This document shows, one piece after another, positions 15,132-28,144 of a DNA stretch of 44,144 nt. Under the pieces are notes generated by a model, which ran no database searches, was not told where the DNA came from, and was given only the letters and a program-made list of their open reading frames with translations. The position numbers and the translations under genes were made by a program. Source of the stretch: Sphaerotilus uruguayifluvii (lineage in GTDB: Bacteria > Pseudomonadota > Gammaproteobacteria > Burkholderiales > Burkholderiaceae_C); contig NZ_JABSNM010000028.1 in assembly GCF_013294065.1 (NCBI RefSeq), forward strand, positions 1-44,144, given 5' to 3'. Numbering within the stretch: the first letter of the stretch is position 1; each line of letters opens with the position of its first letter.

Positions 15132-16385
15132 TCAGACCGCCGCGCGGCGTGCGCGCCAGGCCTCGACCAGCGACTCCTCGACCAGATCGACGAAGCGGTC
15201 ATAGGCATCGAGCGCACGCTTGTAGGTCTTGACCGCACCTTCGTACTTCTGGATGTCGTAGACCGTCGCGAACTCAGCCGCCTTGTTGCTTGTGACCGAG
15301 GTCTTCGGGATCTCGACCGGCAGCACATACTCGCCATAGGTCGCCTGGATCCACTGACGCACCGCAGGCGAGGCAGTGTCGGTGTGATCCACCCGACTCA
15401 GCAGGATGTGCAGGAAATCGAAGGCCTTGCGGGCGTCTTCCGGCTCCTGCTCGTCCAGGCTGGCGCCCAGGTCCGACAACAGTGCCCAGAACTGCGCCGA
15501 GCTGGCGAAGTCGAGCCCGGACGGCGGCACCGGCACCACCACGCCGTCCGCCGCCCACAGCCCGTTGATCGTCACGTAGGACAGCGAGGGCGGGGTGTCG
15601 ATGATGATGACGTCATACAGATCGCGGACCGACTCCAACCCCTGGTTCAGCACATCCCAGAAACGCACGGACGAGTCGCTCATCTGGCGAGCCGGCAGCG
15701 CGAACTCGGCCGAGAAGAGAAACGGCGCAGCCGCCACCAGATCGATGCCATCCCAGTAGGTCGATCGGATCGCCGGGGTGATGTCATCGCTGGCGCCGTG
15801 GCACAGCGGCGCGATGGTCATGTCCTCGCTGACCTCGGTCTCGGGCAGGATGCCATGCAGGGTGGTCAGCGAGCCTTGCGGATCGATGTCGATGGCAAGC
15901 ACTCGGTGGCCCCGCATGCTCAGGCCCTGGGCCAGGATCATCGCGCTGGTGGTCTTCGAAACGCCGCCCTTGAAGTTGGCCACCGCAATGCACAGCGCCG
16001 GCTGACCACGCGGCCGCATCTTGTCCTTGCGGTAGGTGCGGGCCCAGATCCGGGCCTCGGTCAGAGAGAACTCCCGCTTGCCTCCGTTGGGCGTGAGCTT
16101 GCCTGACGGCAGGTCACCCTTGGTGACACGGTAGTTCACATGCGGCTTGTCCACACCGCACAGCGCCGCGACCTGAGCCGTCGAGAACACCGGCGCCACC
16201 TTGCGCGACTCCGGCGCAAGCAGCCGTCCGCGGATCTGCTCGACCATGCTTGAGGCACGCGCAGAGATCGCATGAATGCGCTGCATGTCGATCAGATGAC
16301 GAGGAGACACAGAGAGGAGAGGGTCGCTGGCAACCTGGTTGCCAGCCTCTGCGGACAGGGTTCGAGCGACTTTTGGGGAGGTCAT
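15132..16385 (-). CDS. parA: ParA-family partition ATPase with N-terminal DNA-binding region
   Basis: This 417-residue ParA of the long (type Ia) class has a MerR/HTH-like N-terminus (FSTAQVAALCGVDKPHVNY, KREFSLTEARIW) and the deviant Walker A FKGGVSKTTS. It also has AIDIDPQGSL (A') and VIIIDTPPSLSY (Walker B). It would segregate the replicon with ParB and repress its own operon. The ATG at 16385 was chosen although no ribosome site is clear; an upstream TTG at 16439 would add 18 residues. It is divergent from rep, and the 477-bp gap between them is the likely origin region. Confidence 0.9.
   Translation of the reverse strand: MTSPKVARTLSAEAGNQVASDPLLSVSPRHLIDMQRIHAISARASSMVEQIRGRLLAPESRKVAPVFSTAQVAALCGVDKPHVNYRVTKGDLPSGKLTPNGGKREFSLTEARIWARTYRKDKMRPRGQPALCIAVANFKGGVSKTTSAMILAQGLSMRGHRVLAIDIDPQGSLTTLHGILPETEVSEDMTIAPLCHGASDDITPAIRSTYWDGIDLVAAAPFLFSAEFALPARQMSDSSVRFWDVLNQGLESVRDLYDVIIIDTPPSLSYVTINGLWAADGVVVPVPPSGLDFASSAQFWALLSDLGASLDEQEPEDARKAFDFLHILLSRVDHTDTASPAVRQWIQATYGEYVLPVEIPKTSVTSNKAAEFATVYDIQKYEGAVKTYKRALDAYDRFVDLVEESLVEAWRARRAAV
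16327..16345. promoter_or_regulatory. palindrome CTGGCAACC-T-GGTTGCCAG inside the parA 5' end
   Basis: The perfect 9-bp inverted repeat with a 1-bp centre encodes the GNQVAS stretch of parA. It shares its 8-bp arms with the site at 15108-15124 and is the second member of the candidate Par binding-site pair. Confidence 0.5.
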
Positions 16386-16862
16386 GAGGGCAGTCTTGTT
16401 GCTTCCCGGACAGTCTACTTTTTTCCACCCTCGTTTCAACGCATCAGCGCAACAAGATTTGGAAAACGGTGAGACAATTTGGGGACCGCACTTTTTCAGG
16501 AGACTTTATGGGGATCCCGGATGAGCCAGGACGGCCGCCGGATTGGTTCCAAACGGAGGCAAGTGACCAGCCTCACGGACCTCCGCTTCGGACACCCCAG
16601 ATCCCCATATCCACTCCGGAACTACCCCAGAAGCTCTCCGCAAAAGCCACCAAGATCCCCAGAAGCTCTCAGCGAGTCTCCCACAGACTCTCCGCGACAA
16701 TCCCATATCCACTCCACAAAAGACACGTAAGTCTTTGATCTAAAACGTTTTTTTGGCTCTTCAAATCTTCAAGTATTCAAGTCTTGTATTTCAATCTATC
16801 AAGAGGAGTCCCCATGGGGATCCTCGCGTTGTTGATGTGAACAAAAGACTCCGTCCTGTGAC
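16386..16862. other. putative replication origin region between parA and rep
   Basis: No gene is seen in this 477-bp gap. It holds repeats: CCCCAGAAGCTCTC at 16625-16638 and 16657-16670 (32-bp spacing), and CCATATCCACTCC with its leading ATC at 16601-16617 and 16700-16715. An inverted repeat AAAGAC-N6-GTCTTT lies at 16719-16736. Next to rep is an AT-rich stretch (about 16738-16800) with TTCAAATC, TTCAAGTA, TTCAAGTC in tandem-like order. A TTTTCCACC at 16420-16428 is a poor DnaA-box match. Iteron-like repeats plus an AT-rich zone beside an initiator gene fit a plasmid origin; the rep and parA promoters must also lie here. Confidence 0.55.
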
Positions 16863-18398
16863 ATGGCCTTTGGACCACACCTCCGCCACCAGGCAATGGC
16901 GAAAGAGAGATGTGAATTGACAAGCTCACAGTTCGCCGACAAGCTAGCGCGCTTACCTTTGCAACGCTCCTTTGATCTCGTGCATCAGACCGACTGTGGC
17001 AACCCAAGCTTGGCTGATGGGACTGTGCATGACGCGACCGATCCGAAAGAGAAGGAGCAGGCTGTTGCCAAGGCCAACGAAGCCATCGCCATCCGTCCAA
17101 AGCGCGGGAAACTGACGCTGCTGTCGCGTCGCATTTACAACGTCTTCCTGTTTCACGCACAAAGGCAGGGTGTCGACAAGCCGACCTACTGCCTGCCACT
17201 GGCTGAACTCATCAAGGACGCACGCTTCAACTCGAACAACACCGAGATCCTGAAGTCGCACATTCGTGACATGCAAGCCACCACCATCGAGTGGCACACC
17301 AGTGTGGGTGGCACACGCAGATGGACCTCGACGCAGCTGCTTGGAACGGTCTCAATCGACGATCCAGGCCGCGGGCGGCCGTGTCATATTTCGTGGACCT
17401 ATCCCGATCCGATACGTGAACACCTGATCAGGCCTGCGCACTACACACGCATCCTCCTCGAGATCAGCTCGCAGATGCGCAGCTACGCAGCCTCCGTGCT
17501 GTACGAGCTGGGGGCACGCTATCTCTCATCGCCAACGCGGCTGACCATGCGCGAGGACGTGCTGTGGTGGGCCTCCGTCCTGACGGGGCGCAGCGACATC
17601 GTCAAGGTCGACTACCGCATCCTTCACCGCGACACGATCAAGAAAGCGCTGGCTGAGCTGGACACCCTCAGCGAGGACTTCCGGATGGAAGTCGTTGAAC
17701 ACAAGCGGGGGCGCAAGGTCGAGGAGCTGCAGTTCAAGATTCTTCCCAAGGGAGAACAGCCTGCTGACAGCCGATCCTCCCCAGTGCCTCTGGCCTGCGT
17801 GCTGGACTTGGCACTTATCGAACAGCTCGTGAGCCTGGGTTTCAAGCCCAGGGATGCGCAAGATTTCTACGCTGCGACGGATGAAACGCTGCTTCGTGCC
17901 GCACTCGATCACGTCACTGAACGGATGCAGAACGCGGCTCTTCCACCACTGAAGTCGCCTGCAGCCTATCTGCGCACGGCCGTGAAGAAAAAGTATCCTG
18001 GCTTGCCAGCACGCGAGCGCACAAGCGAGGGCACGGCAAGCGCCGTATCCGCTCCGGCCGTGCCTGAAACCCGTCTGGCAATCCATCCCGGGCCTGAGCT
18101 CAGCATGGAAGAACGGTTGAGACAGCTCAGGGAGGACTGGAACCAGCACCAAGCCACGATGGCACGCACCCGATTTCTGGCGATGGGTGTCTCCGAGCAA
18201 GATGCCTACGTCTCCCGCTTCGAGATCGAGCGACTGCCACACGTGGTCATTCCGGTGGCCAAGGCCTGGCGAAAGGACGGCATCGACAGCCGCATTGCGG
18301 GCAGCACCTTCAACCGGTGGCTGGCAAGCGTGCTGTGGCCGGGTGACGCAACGGATGCGGAGCTGCTGAGGTTCGCGGTGTCGCTCAAGCGGGGCTGA
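16863..18398 (+). CDS. replication initiation protein, Rep_3/RepB-like
   Basis: This 511-residue protein resembles initiators of betaproteobacterial megaplasmids and chromids. A winged-helix initiator region begins near residue 78 with KRGKLTLLSRRIYNVFLF and continues LPLAELIKDARFNSNNTEIL, followed by SSQMRSYAASVLYELGARYL, a typical Rep_3 segment. The C-terminal third (after about 300) is variable and Pro/Ala-rich. The protein would bind the iteron-like repeats just upstream and recruit the replisome. The start at 16863 has no clear ribosome site; ATG at 16896 (MAKERCEL) is an alternative. It is divergent from parA and convergent with the defence operon, 73 bp away. Confidence 0.82.
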   Translation: MAFGPHLRHQAMAKERCELTSSQFADKLARLPLQRSFDLVHQTDCGNPSLADGTVHDATDPKEKEQAVAKANEAIAIRPKRGKLTLLSRRIYNVFLFHAQRQGVDKPTYCLPLAELIKDARFNSNNTEILKSHIRDMQATTIEWHTSVGGTRRWTSTQLLGTVSIDDPGRGRPCHISWTYPDPIREHLIRPAHYTRILLEISSQMRSYAASVLYELGARYLSSPTRLTMREDVLWWASVLTGRSDIVKVDYRILHRDTIKKALAELDTLSEDFRMEVVEHKRGRKVEELQFKILPKGEQPADSRSSPVPLACVLDLALIEQLVSLGFKPRDAQDFYAATDETLLRAALDHVTERMQNAALPPLKSPAAYLRTAVKKKYPGLPARERTSEGTASAVSAPAVPETRLAIHPGPELSMEERLRQLREDWNQHQATMARTRFLAMGVSEQDAYVSRFEIERLPHVVIPVAKAWRKDGIDSRIAGSTFNRWLASVLWPGDATDAELLRFAVSLKRG

Positions 18399-18471
18399 TT
18401 TTTCCTACCGCTCGTAAGCTCCCCCTGCAAGACCAGCGCCTTGGGCACCGCGGGGATGGCGGCAGGCCCCG

Positions 18472-21333
18472 TCACTGATCGGACTCGAACTCGGCAGAGT
18501 TGAAGCGCAGCACCTTGCAGTTCTCGTTCACCGCGCGTTGCACACCATCGTCAAACCCGACGGGCGCCTCTGCCTCGAGCTCGATCGAGATGCGCACCTT
18601 CACGCCGTGCTTGGCGGTGAACTGCTGAACCACCTCGTCAACGATGTCGGCGAACTGCTTCTTGGCCAGGGTGGGGTCGAGGTCAATGCTGCCGTAGAAG
18701 CGGCGCTTGGGTGCTGCGGGTTGGGGCGTCGGGGCGCCCGTGGAGCCGCCGGTGGCTCCATACCCTGACGTGCCTTCTTTGACGGCAGGGGATGGCGTAC
18801 CGGTGTTCGTTCCGCTGGGGGCCGGTGCAGGCGGATGCGTCGGAGTGGTCTTGCGGGCAGCCTCTTCTTCAGCGCGCAGCTTCTCGGCATAGGCCTGGGC
18901 AGCCGGCGGCGCGATCAGCAGCAGGCTGGCATCCAGGATGATGGTGCTGCGCTTGCCGTAGACGAAGCCCAGGTAGCGCCCCTCGGACTTGCCTTGAGCC
19001 ACGGCGAAGAAGTCCTGGCTCTCGACGCCCGCGCCCACGGTCAGTTGGAAGATCTGGTCGTCCTTCAGCCGCGGCAGGTACAGGTACTGGCAGGTCTTCT
19101 GCCAGACCTCCAGGGCGTTGGCCTCGGGCTGCCCATCCTTCCAGAACCACTGGCGCAGCATGGCGGCCATGTGGATCGGGGACCATTCGGTGATCAGGAG
19201 TTCGTTCTCCTTCATCACGCGCTCGATTTCCTGCGACGCGTTGGCCGCGCCCGGGTTCAGCGGGAAGTGCTCCCACTGCACCTCGCTCAGGCCCTTGCCG
19301 GGGCGGGCTTCTTGCACCGGCGCCAGCAGCCACTTGTAGGTCTCGCGCATCATGCGACGCAGCGCGTCGTTGGCGTCATCAAGTCCTTTCTGCGCCTGCT
19401 TGGTCTGGATGCCGTCCAGGTTCAGCTTCCCATCCTTGCCGTCGCTGACGATCGACTGCCACGCCAGCATGGAGCGCACCTGGTCGCGCAGGCGGGACAC
19501 GTTGTCGTAGTCCGCCGCTATGAAGATCAGGCGGTTCTGCTTCTGGCGGGGTGACTCGCCGCGGTTCTTCAGGATCTCGTTGGCGCGATCAACGGCGAGG
19601 TTGGTGCCGCTGCGGCTGAAGCCCGCGTCAGGTGCCAGCACCACGAGGCGCAGCGCCCAGTCGTCGGGCACATCGCCACTGCCGGTGAACACGTGGGTGC
19701 CGGTGAACATGCCCGTGGCCAGGCTCTTGCGCACGCGGTCCTGGATGGCCGGGAACACGTCCTCCTTGTCCTGGAAGCGGCGCTTGCGGTCCTCCATCTC
19801 CCGGCGCAGATTGGGCCGGGTGTCGAACCAGAAGCGGTTGCCGCCGCTGTTCAGGTAGTGCAAGCGGTCACCCAGGCGGCGCAGCGCGTCCTTGTAGACG
19901 CCCAGCTGCTGGCCGGGGATGGCCACACCCAGCACCACACGCTCCAGCTCCAGCCCGCGCACCACCTGGTTGGCCGTGCTTGGCGCGCTGCCCAGGAAGA
20001 TGGCCCGCGCCGTGCGGCGGCAGGCCTGCACCGCGCCCAGGCGGGTGTCCTGGTTCTCGATGCCGGTGGTCTCGGCGCGCTCGCCGTCCACGTCGCGTTC
20101 CAGCACCGGGTCCCAGCCCTGGGGCAGGTAGTAGATGATGTCGTTGCGGGTGTCGGCATCGTAGACGGGCAGGCTGCCCGGCATGATCAGCGGGTCCTTG
20201 TTGTCGTCCTTCCACAGCCGGTGGATGACCTTGGCCATCAGCTTCAGCACGCCACGGGTGCGCTGGAAGTTGTCCAGCGACGACCAGTCCTCGTACAGCC
20301 GGTCGAACACCTCGGGGTGGATTGGGTAGGCGTGCAGCAGGCGCTCGTAGTAGCGGCCTTCCTGCGTCTCACGCGGCAGGTCGTCCTTGTGGGCGACGTA
20401 GTAGTCGGCGAAGGCGCGGCACACGCTCTCAGCGGCCAGCCGGTCGCCGATCTGGCTGAACAGGCGACGGCGCACGATCTCGAAAGCCTCTTCGGTGGCC
20501 ACCGGCTTCCACAGCGCCTGCACCCGGCCGAAGTAGTGCGCCAGGGCGGCCAGCGCTTTCACGCCGCGTTGGCTACCGGCTTCCTTGTCCGACTCCGGCA
20601 GCGAGGCCAGCAGCACGGCCGTGGGCACGGCCTTCAGCGCTTCGGTCAGGGCCTGGATGAAGCTGAGGTTGGAATCGAAGGTGCCGCCCGTCAGTGCCTT
20701 GCCTTCCTCGAACTGGCGCACGTAGGCCACCAGCTCGTCGATAAGGATCACGCAGGGCGCATAACGCGCCAACAGCGTCTCCAGCACAGCCTTGCCCGGC
20801 GAGGTGCCCGAGGCGTCTGCATCGGCCACCAGGGCGTAGCCATCCGCACCGCCCAGCTGCCAGGCCAGGTCGCCCCACAGCGTGCGCACGGTCACGCCGC
20901 CGTGGCTCACGGGCTGGTTGGGCGAGGACTTGATGCCGTCCAGCACCGCGATGCGCGCGTGTGGCAGCTCGGCCACGCCGGCAACGTCCAGGATGGCCGA
21001 GACGCCGGGCATGTCGCTGGCGGGCGCCTTGGCGCTGGCCAGGTGGTAGACCGCCAGCATCGTGTGCGTCTTGCCGCCGCCAAAGGCCGTCTGCAGCTGG
21101 ATGACCGGGTCACCGCCCCGACCCGACAGGCGCTTGACCACCGAGTCCAGCAGCAGACGCATGCCCTCGGTGATGAAGGTGCGCTGGAAGAACAGCGCCG
21201 GGTTCTGGTACTCGGCCGTGGCGGTGCCGGCATGCACGCGCGAGATGTCGGCGGCGAACTCGGCTTGGGCGAAGGTGCCCTTGAGCACGTCTTCGTGGGG
21301 GACGGCGATCTCGCGCCAGGGTTTCAGAGTCAT
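18472..21333 (-). CDS. DUF499-family ATPase of a defence operon
   Basis: The 953-residue protein begins [19 protein letters not shown], typical of DUF499 proteins. Walker A FGGGKTH lies at residues 84-90 and Walker [12 protein letters not shown] at about 194-204, with a long helical body. Residues 820-880 form a Pro/Gly/Thr-rich linker, and a small C-terminal domain follows ([20 protein letters not shown]). DUF499 ATPases repeatedly occur with DUF1156 methyltransferases and helicases in defence islands; the mechanism is not known. The start at 21333 follows GAGGAAA, 76 bp after the DUF4276 stop. It is the last gene of the operon. Confidence 0.85.
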   Translation of the reverse strand: MTLKPWREIAVPHEDVLKGTFAQAEFAADISRVHAGTATAEYQNPALFFQRTFITEGMRLLLDSVVKRLSGRGGDPVIQLQTAFGGGKTHTMLAVYHLASAKAPASDMPGVSAILDVAGVAELPHARIAVLDGIKSSPNQPVSHGGVTVRTLWGDLAWQLGGADGYALVADADASGTSPGKAVLETLLARYAPCVILIDELVAYVRQFEEGKALTGGTFDSNLSFIQALTEALKAVPTAVLLASLPESDKEAGSQRGVKALAALAHYFGRVQALWKPVATEEAFEIVRRRLFSQIGDRLAAESVCRAFADYYVAHKDDLPRETQEGRYYERLLHAYPIHPEVFDRLYEDWSSLDNFQRTRGVLKLMAKVIHRLWKDDNKDPLIMPGSLPVYDADTRNDIIYYLPQGWDPVLERDVDGERAETTGIENQDTRLGAVQACRRTARAIFLGSAPSTANQVVRGLELERVVLGVAIPGQQLGVYKDALRRLGDRLHYLNSGGNRFWFDTRPNLRREMEDRKRRFQDKEDVFPAIQDRVRKSLATGMFTGTHVFTGSGDVPDDWALRLVVLAPDAGFSRSGTNLAVDRANEILKNRGESPRQKQNRLIFIAADYDNVSRLRDQVRSMLAWQSIVSDGKDGKLNLDGIQTKQAQKGLDDANDALRRMMRETYKWLLAPVQEARPGKGLSEVQWEHFPLNPGAANASQEIERVMKENELLITEWSPIHMAAMLRQWFWKDGQPEANALEVWQKTCQYLYLPRLKDDQIFQLTVGAGVESQDFFAVAQGKSEGRYLGFVYGKRSTIILDASLLLIAPPAAQAYAEKLRAEEEAARKTTPTHPPAPAPSGTNTGTPSPAVKEGTSGYGATGGSTGAPTPQPAAPKRRFYGSIDLDPTLAKKQFADIVDEVVQQFTAKHGVKVRISIELEAEAPVGFDDGVQRAVNENCKVLRFNSAEFESDQ

Positions 21334-21409
21334 GACAACGTTTCCTCGGCGTCGTTTTGAAGTCCCATCGTGGAACTGCGCCGTATCCTGAGAGCAAACA
21401 GAACTTTGA

Positions 21410-21967
21410 TCAGATAGACAGGCGTTTCAAGCCGTCGATGAGTGCGCAAAAACTGGCAGAAGTGTTGCGGCCGTCGATTCGAAGGTGGGGCCCGATCGCA
21501 CGTGAACCTGCCAGTTTCTGGTAGCGGGACTTGGTCAGCTTGTCGAGCTCTTCGGCTGGATTGGCCAGACGGTCCGGGGTCTTGAACTTGCTGGACGCCT
21601 GCTGTTTCGCCAGTCCGCGCAACTCGAGCCCTTGCTCGACCGCCGCCAGATCACCCAGATAGAACGTCTCCAGCTCGTGACAGGCGATGCGAACCAGCGC
21701 CTGAGACCGACCGGCGGCCTCGCACAGCAAGCGCAGTTCCTGCTTGAGCAGACGGCAATCCGAGCTGTCTTGATCGCGCAGCACCACGAAGCACGAGTCA
21801 GGTGCCAGCCAATGCTTCAAGCGATGTGTCAGCCGCTTGTGCATGTCCTGCTTGCCCTCGAAGACGATGTACTGGACCTGCACCCCGGGCGGCAGCAGAC
21901 GGGGCAACAGGCCCTGCAGCATCGCCCGGGCCGAGGGCTCTTCCAGACAGAAGACCAGCGTGCTCAT
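21410..21967 (-). CDS. DUF4276-family (Toprim-like) protein
   Basis: This 185-residue protein has a DUF4276-like layout: N-terminal [13 protein letters not shown], acidic centre [11 protein letters not shown], then [14 protein letters not shown] and a C-terminal [11 protein letters not shown]...[11 protein letters not shown]. The acidic residues (E, DxD, E...D) resemble Toprim/OLD-type nuclease sites. Its ATG at 21967 overlaps the stop of the ATPase gene (ATGA), as in ATPase-nuclease pairs whose products work together. It is probably an effector nuclease released or activated by the ATPase; that role is inference. Confidence 0.75.
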   Translation of the reverse strand: MSTLVFCLEEPSARAMLQGLLPRLLPPGVQVQYIVFEGKQDMHKRLTHRLKHWLAPDSCFVVLRDQDSSDCRLLKQELRLLCEAAGRSQALVRIACHELETFYLGDLAAVEQGLELRGLAKQQASSKFKTPDRLANPAEELDKLTKSRYQKLAGSRAIGPHLRIDGRNTSASFCALIDGLKRLSI

Positions 21968-23154
21968 GCCGGATCGACTCCCGTGAAGAAGCCCTGCTTC
22001 CACAGATAGCCGAGCTGATCGCCTTCGGCCATGTAGGCGGCCAGCTGGGCGTCGTCGCGCGCGCGCTTGACCTGGGTGTAGCCGGCCTGCTTGGTCAGCC
22101 AGAACACCTCGTCAAGTCGCAGGGCGTTGAGGAAGTCCGGCGAGTGGGTCGAGACGATCACCTGGCCACCGCGCTGCGCGTAGGCCCGGAACTCCTCGGC
22201 CAGCTCCCACAGCAGGGTCGGGTAGAGCTGGTTCTCGGGCTCCTCGATGCACAGCAGCGGATGCGGCGTCGGGTCGTGCAGCAGCAGCAGATAGGCGAAC
22301 ATCTTGAGCGTGCCGTCCGAGACGAACCGGTCGATGAACGGATCGACGAACGCCCCATCGCGAAACTGCAGCAGCAACCTGCCGTCTTCGGTCAGCTTCG
22401 GCGTGACCTCGCTGACACCCGGCACGCGGTGCTTCATGCGGTCGAGCACCTGCGCGAAGAGATCCGGGTGGTTCTCGTAGAGGTTGCGCGCCACCAGCTG
22501 CAGGTTGTCGCCCGTGACCGAGAGGTGGTCGTCGATGCCGATCGCGTCCTTGCTGCCGCGCGCCAGATTGATGTGGAAGTCGGAGACGTGCCAGCTCTCG
22601 ATCATCTGCCGGAAGGCATTGGCGGCCTTGAAGCGCTGGAACTGCCCCAGCCCGCTGATGGCCAGCGTGTCGGGGGAGACCTTCTGCTCCTCGCGCTCCA
22701 GTTCCTCGTCCGGGCGATTGAAGTCTTCCTCGTTGGTGATGGCGTAGCCTTCGCCGAGCCGGAAGTCGATGAAGTGGAACGGCTTGCCACTGGCGCCGCG
22801 CTTGTAGCGCAGCACCTCGCGCAGCACCACCGGTCGGCCCTTCTGCTCGCCGATCACCAGCCAGTAGGTCACGAGCCGGTTCACGCCGGCGATGTCCACG
22901 CGGAACTTGATCTCGATCTCGATCGGCTCGGTGCGTGCCACGCCGCGCGACAGCACTTCGGCAAACCCGCCCCGGCTCTGCAAGGCCGGGCGCACGCCGT
23001 GCAGCATGCTGTCCTTGAGCAGGCCGAACACGCTGAACAGCGTCGTCTTGCCGGTGCCGTTGGCGCCTACCACCACGCACAGCCGCGGCAGCTCGGTGAT
23101 GCGCACATCCCGCAGGCTCTTGAAGTTCTTCAGCGACAGGCTCTCGATCTGCAT
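21964..23154 (-). CDS. OLD/AAA_21-type ATPase of a defence pair
   Basis: This 396-residue ABC-like ATPase starts MQIESLSLKNFKSLRDVRI at 23154, preceded by GAGAGGAAG. Walker A is GANGTGKTT (30-38), the signature is SDGTLK, Walker B is LLCIEEPENQLYP and the H-loop is IVSTHSPDFLNAL. It is similar to OLD, RecF-like and AriA-type ATPases that sense phage components. It is paired by a 4-bp overlap with the DUF4276 gene and comes 16 bp after the methyltransferase stop. No Toprim domain is fused to it; the DUF4276 neighbour may supply the nuclease. Confidence 0.82.
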   Translation of the reverse strand: MQIESLSLKNFKSLRDVRITELPRLCVVVGANGTGKTTLFSVFGLLKDSMLHGVRPALQSRGGFAEVLSRGVARTEPIEIEIKFRVDIAGVNRLVTYWLVIGEQKGRPVVLREVLRYKRGASGKPFHFIDFRLGEGYAITNEEDFNRPDEELEREEQKVSPDTLAISGLGQFQRFKAANAFRQMIESWHVSDFHINLARGSKDAIGIDDHLSVTGDNLQLVARNLYENHPDLFAQVLDRMKHRVPGVSEVTPKLTEDGRLLLQFRDGAFVDPFIDRFVSDGTLKMFAYLLLLHDPTPHPLLCIEEPENQLYPTLLWELAEEFRAYAQRGGQVIVSTHSPDFLNALRLDEVFWLTKQAGYTQVKRARDDAQLAAYMAEGDQLGYLWKQGFFTGVDPA

Positions 23155-23170
23155 TGCGGCTTCCTCTCGC

Positions 23171-26068
<2,898 letters not shown>

Positions 26069-26079
26069 ACTTATTTTTA

Positions 26080-26724
26080 TTAAGCCGATTGATTCGATAA
26101 AACGTGTTTGATGGCCGTTGCAAATGGCAGGTGTGATGTTCGGATTATTTCATTCTCAAGTTCAGGCAGCCATTCGTTCTCTGGGTATTCCTGCGCCATT
26201 TCCGCAAACGCTTCTGCGGTCTTGATGTAGTGGCGAACCGCCTCACGGCGGATTTGATTCAGTGCGCCATCGAGTTTGAGGATCCTTATGGTTTCCTCTG
26301 CCCGATGTCGCTCCTCGTCTGATAGACCATTTCTTGGGCACACCGTACCATTCGGCAAAAACAAGAGAAAATTCTCAGGGTCTTCCACATCGGGTTTAAT
26401 CAGCACTTCATGCGGATAGTTGCCGCACTTGTCTTTGTGATCCCCACAGGTTCCAGCGCGATTGCAAGAGCCAAACAGGTTGTGCCAATCAAAAGTTCCC
26501 TGAGGATGGCGTGATCGCTGGCGGAAATGCTCAATGTGTCGTTTGGTGGTGTCACTGACATCTGTCTCGCAATAAGCGCACCGCCACCCTTGCATCTGAC
26601 CAAAACTGTTCCAAATATCGCCCCTCTCGTCAGCGTTTGGGCAGGTGTCGCTCCATTGGTCTTGACCATGTCGGTAATTTTGCAGTCCGCCAGGGATGGC
26701 TGGGTCTCGATTAAGCTTGTGCAT
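26080..26724 (-). CDS. ptuB: PtuB-like HNH endonuclease (Septu-type)
   Basis: This 214-residue protein fits the HNH family found in Septu and retron-linked systems. It has the zinc pair CAYC (49-52) and catalytic HIEH (63-66), followed by FRQR and a second Cys group [14 protein letters not shown]. The start at 26724 follows GGGAAGAG and overlaps the preceding ATPase gene by 14 bases. In Septu, PtuB is the nuclease kept in check by PtuA and unleashed on infection. This DNA looks lower in GC than its neighbours, suggesting separate acquisition. It is placed between the ATPase and the DUF1156 gene. Confidence 0.82.
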   Translation of the reverse strand: MHKLNRDPAIPGGLQNYRHGQDQWSDTCPNADERGDIWNSFGQMQGWRCAYCETDVSDTTKRHIEHFRQRSRHPQGTFDWHNLFGSCNRAGTCGDHKDKCGNYPHEVLIKPDVEDPENFLLFLPNGTVCPRNGLSDEERHRAEETIRILKLDGALNQIRREAVRHYIKTAEAFAEMAQEYPENEWLPELENEIIRTSHLPFATAIKHVLSNQSA

Positions 26725-28144
26725 CTTGCTCTTCCCCTGCGACCCGGCGTGGCAGCCTTTGTTTGAAGGTTTGTAAACGGATCATGCGCTCGCACTCCCG
26801 CATGACGGGATGGTTAGCGCCAAAGTGGTTTTCAAGCTGGGCACGCAAAGCCAAACCAGCATTTGTTGGATGAAGGTTTTGCTGAATCAGTGCGTGGTAA
26901 TCTGAAACCCAGCGTGCTTCATGGATGTTCGGAATGGGATCGACTCCCATGATCTCAGCCAGCAAATCCGAACTGGCAACCCCCCGGGTTTGCTGATTAA
27001 CTTTACTGACTGTGATGTTGCGTTGCCCAGTTTCTGGATCAAGTTCTTCATGCAAACGACGGATGCACGCTGCGTCAATGCTGGAGAGAACTTGCGGGCT
27101 GTGGGTGGTGACGATGAATTGAATTTGTTGGAAAGCTTCCATCAGTGAACCCAAAATGGTTTGCTGCCATGAAGGGTGCAAAAACATATCCACTTCATCA
27201 ATCAGCACCACACCTGGGGTTTGCCGTGCAGCTTCTACCCCTAAATGGGGGTTGAGTTTGCACGCCCGGAATGCCAAATCGGCCACCAGGGAAATGGCAT
27301 TGCGCAAACCATCACTCAAATCTTCAACCGGCATCAATCCGAGTTGATCATGCTGCATCACCAGTTGCTGTCCCAGGCTGGCTCTATACTCCAGATCACG
27401 CCACCCCGTTGGTTCTTGAACCAATGCATTGATGGCCGACTTAATGACGCCAATGATGGTTTCAAAACGCCCATCGTTGGGCGATAGCGTCCGCCCTTCT
27501 TGCATGAAGCTCTGAATTTCACGGTAGCTTCTAAAAACCCACCCATACCAAGCCGCAAACGCCTTGAAACTGGAAGAATAAGACAAGCAGTTCAAATAAC
27601 CTGATGTGCGTGAAAACTCGGAAACATCCAGCACCACATCCCGAGCCTCCGAGCTAAAGCGCCCCTCAAACCACAGCCGCGATGTGCCCAAATAAGAAAC
27701 CAGCGGCAGCGTAACATCGGCCCCCGCACGAACTTGGCGTTCTAACTGCTTGCCATAGGCCGTGAAAGCTCGTGTGGTCGCATCCCCGCGCGTATTGGTG
27801 CCTGGGCGCAAGCTCTCGCGGAATTGCTCCCATGGGGGTTCATCCGTGCTTTCCCGCTCCCACTCTCCAGTGGCACGGATCACGGCGGGAACCTGCCCCT
27901 CCATCGTGCCGCCCTCCATCCATTGGCGCCGCACATCCGTCACTTGAATGGTGGCGCTCTTGCCGGTTTGGCTGCCCAGGTCAAAGCCCTTGACGAAGGG
28001 CCACAACGCAATGCGCGCCGCATCCAACACCGAGGTTTTGCCTCCACCGTTGGGCGCCACCAACACCGTCAACTGCTTATGCAGATCAATGCTCAGCGAC
28101 GAAAAGCAGCGGAAGTTTTGGAGTTCGATTTTGTTCAAGCGCAT
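26711..28144 (-). CDS. ptuA: PtuA-like AAA/ABC ATPase (Septu-type)
   Basis: This 477-residue ATPase begins [20 protein letters not shown]. Walker [10 protein letters not shown] lies at 30-38, the signature is LSDGLRN, Walker B is [14 protein letters not shown] and the switch is [11 protein letters not shown], giving the ABC-ATPase arrangement of PtuA. It overlaps the helicase stop by 10 bases and the ptuB-like start by 14, so the three are probably translated together. In Septu, PtuA senses infection (for example via nucleotide changes) and controls PtuB; here it may also answer to the methyltransferase/helicase core. An alternative name is a generic AAA_21 defence ATPase. Confidence 0.8.
   Translation of the reverse strand: MRLNKIELQNFRCFSSLSIDLHKQLTVLVAPNGGGKTSVLDAARIALWPFVKGFDLGSQTGKSATIQVTDVRRQWMEGGTMEGQVPAVIRATGEWERESTDEPPWEQFRESLRPGTNTRGDATTRAFTAYGKQLERQVRAGADVTLPLVSYLGTSRLWFEGRFSSEARDVVLDVSEFSRTSGYLNCLSYSSSFKAFAAWYGWVFRSYREIQSFMQEGRTLSPNDGRFETIIGVIKSAINALVQEPTGWRDLEYRASLGQQLVMQHDQLGLMPVEDLSDGLRNAISLVADLAFRACKLNPHLGVEAARQTPGVVLIDEVDMFLHPSWQQTILGSLMEAFQQIQFIVTTHSPQVLSSIDAACIRRLHEELDPETGQRNITVSKVNQQTRGVASSDLLAEIMGVDPIPNIHEARWVSDYHALIQQNLHPTNAGLALRAQLENHFGANHPVMRECERMIRLQTFKQRLPRRVAGEEQDAQA

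Noticed and set aside
16420-16428. DnaA box near the origin region
   Set aside because: TTTTCCACC matches the consensus at only 7 of 9 positions and stands alone.
19693-21360. 555-codon plus-strand frame opposite the DUF499 gene
   Set aside because: High-GC shadow frame; His/Gln/Val/Leu-rich low-complexity product, no ribosome site, and the other strand carries clear domains.
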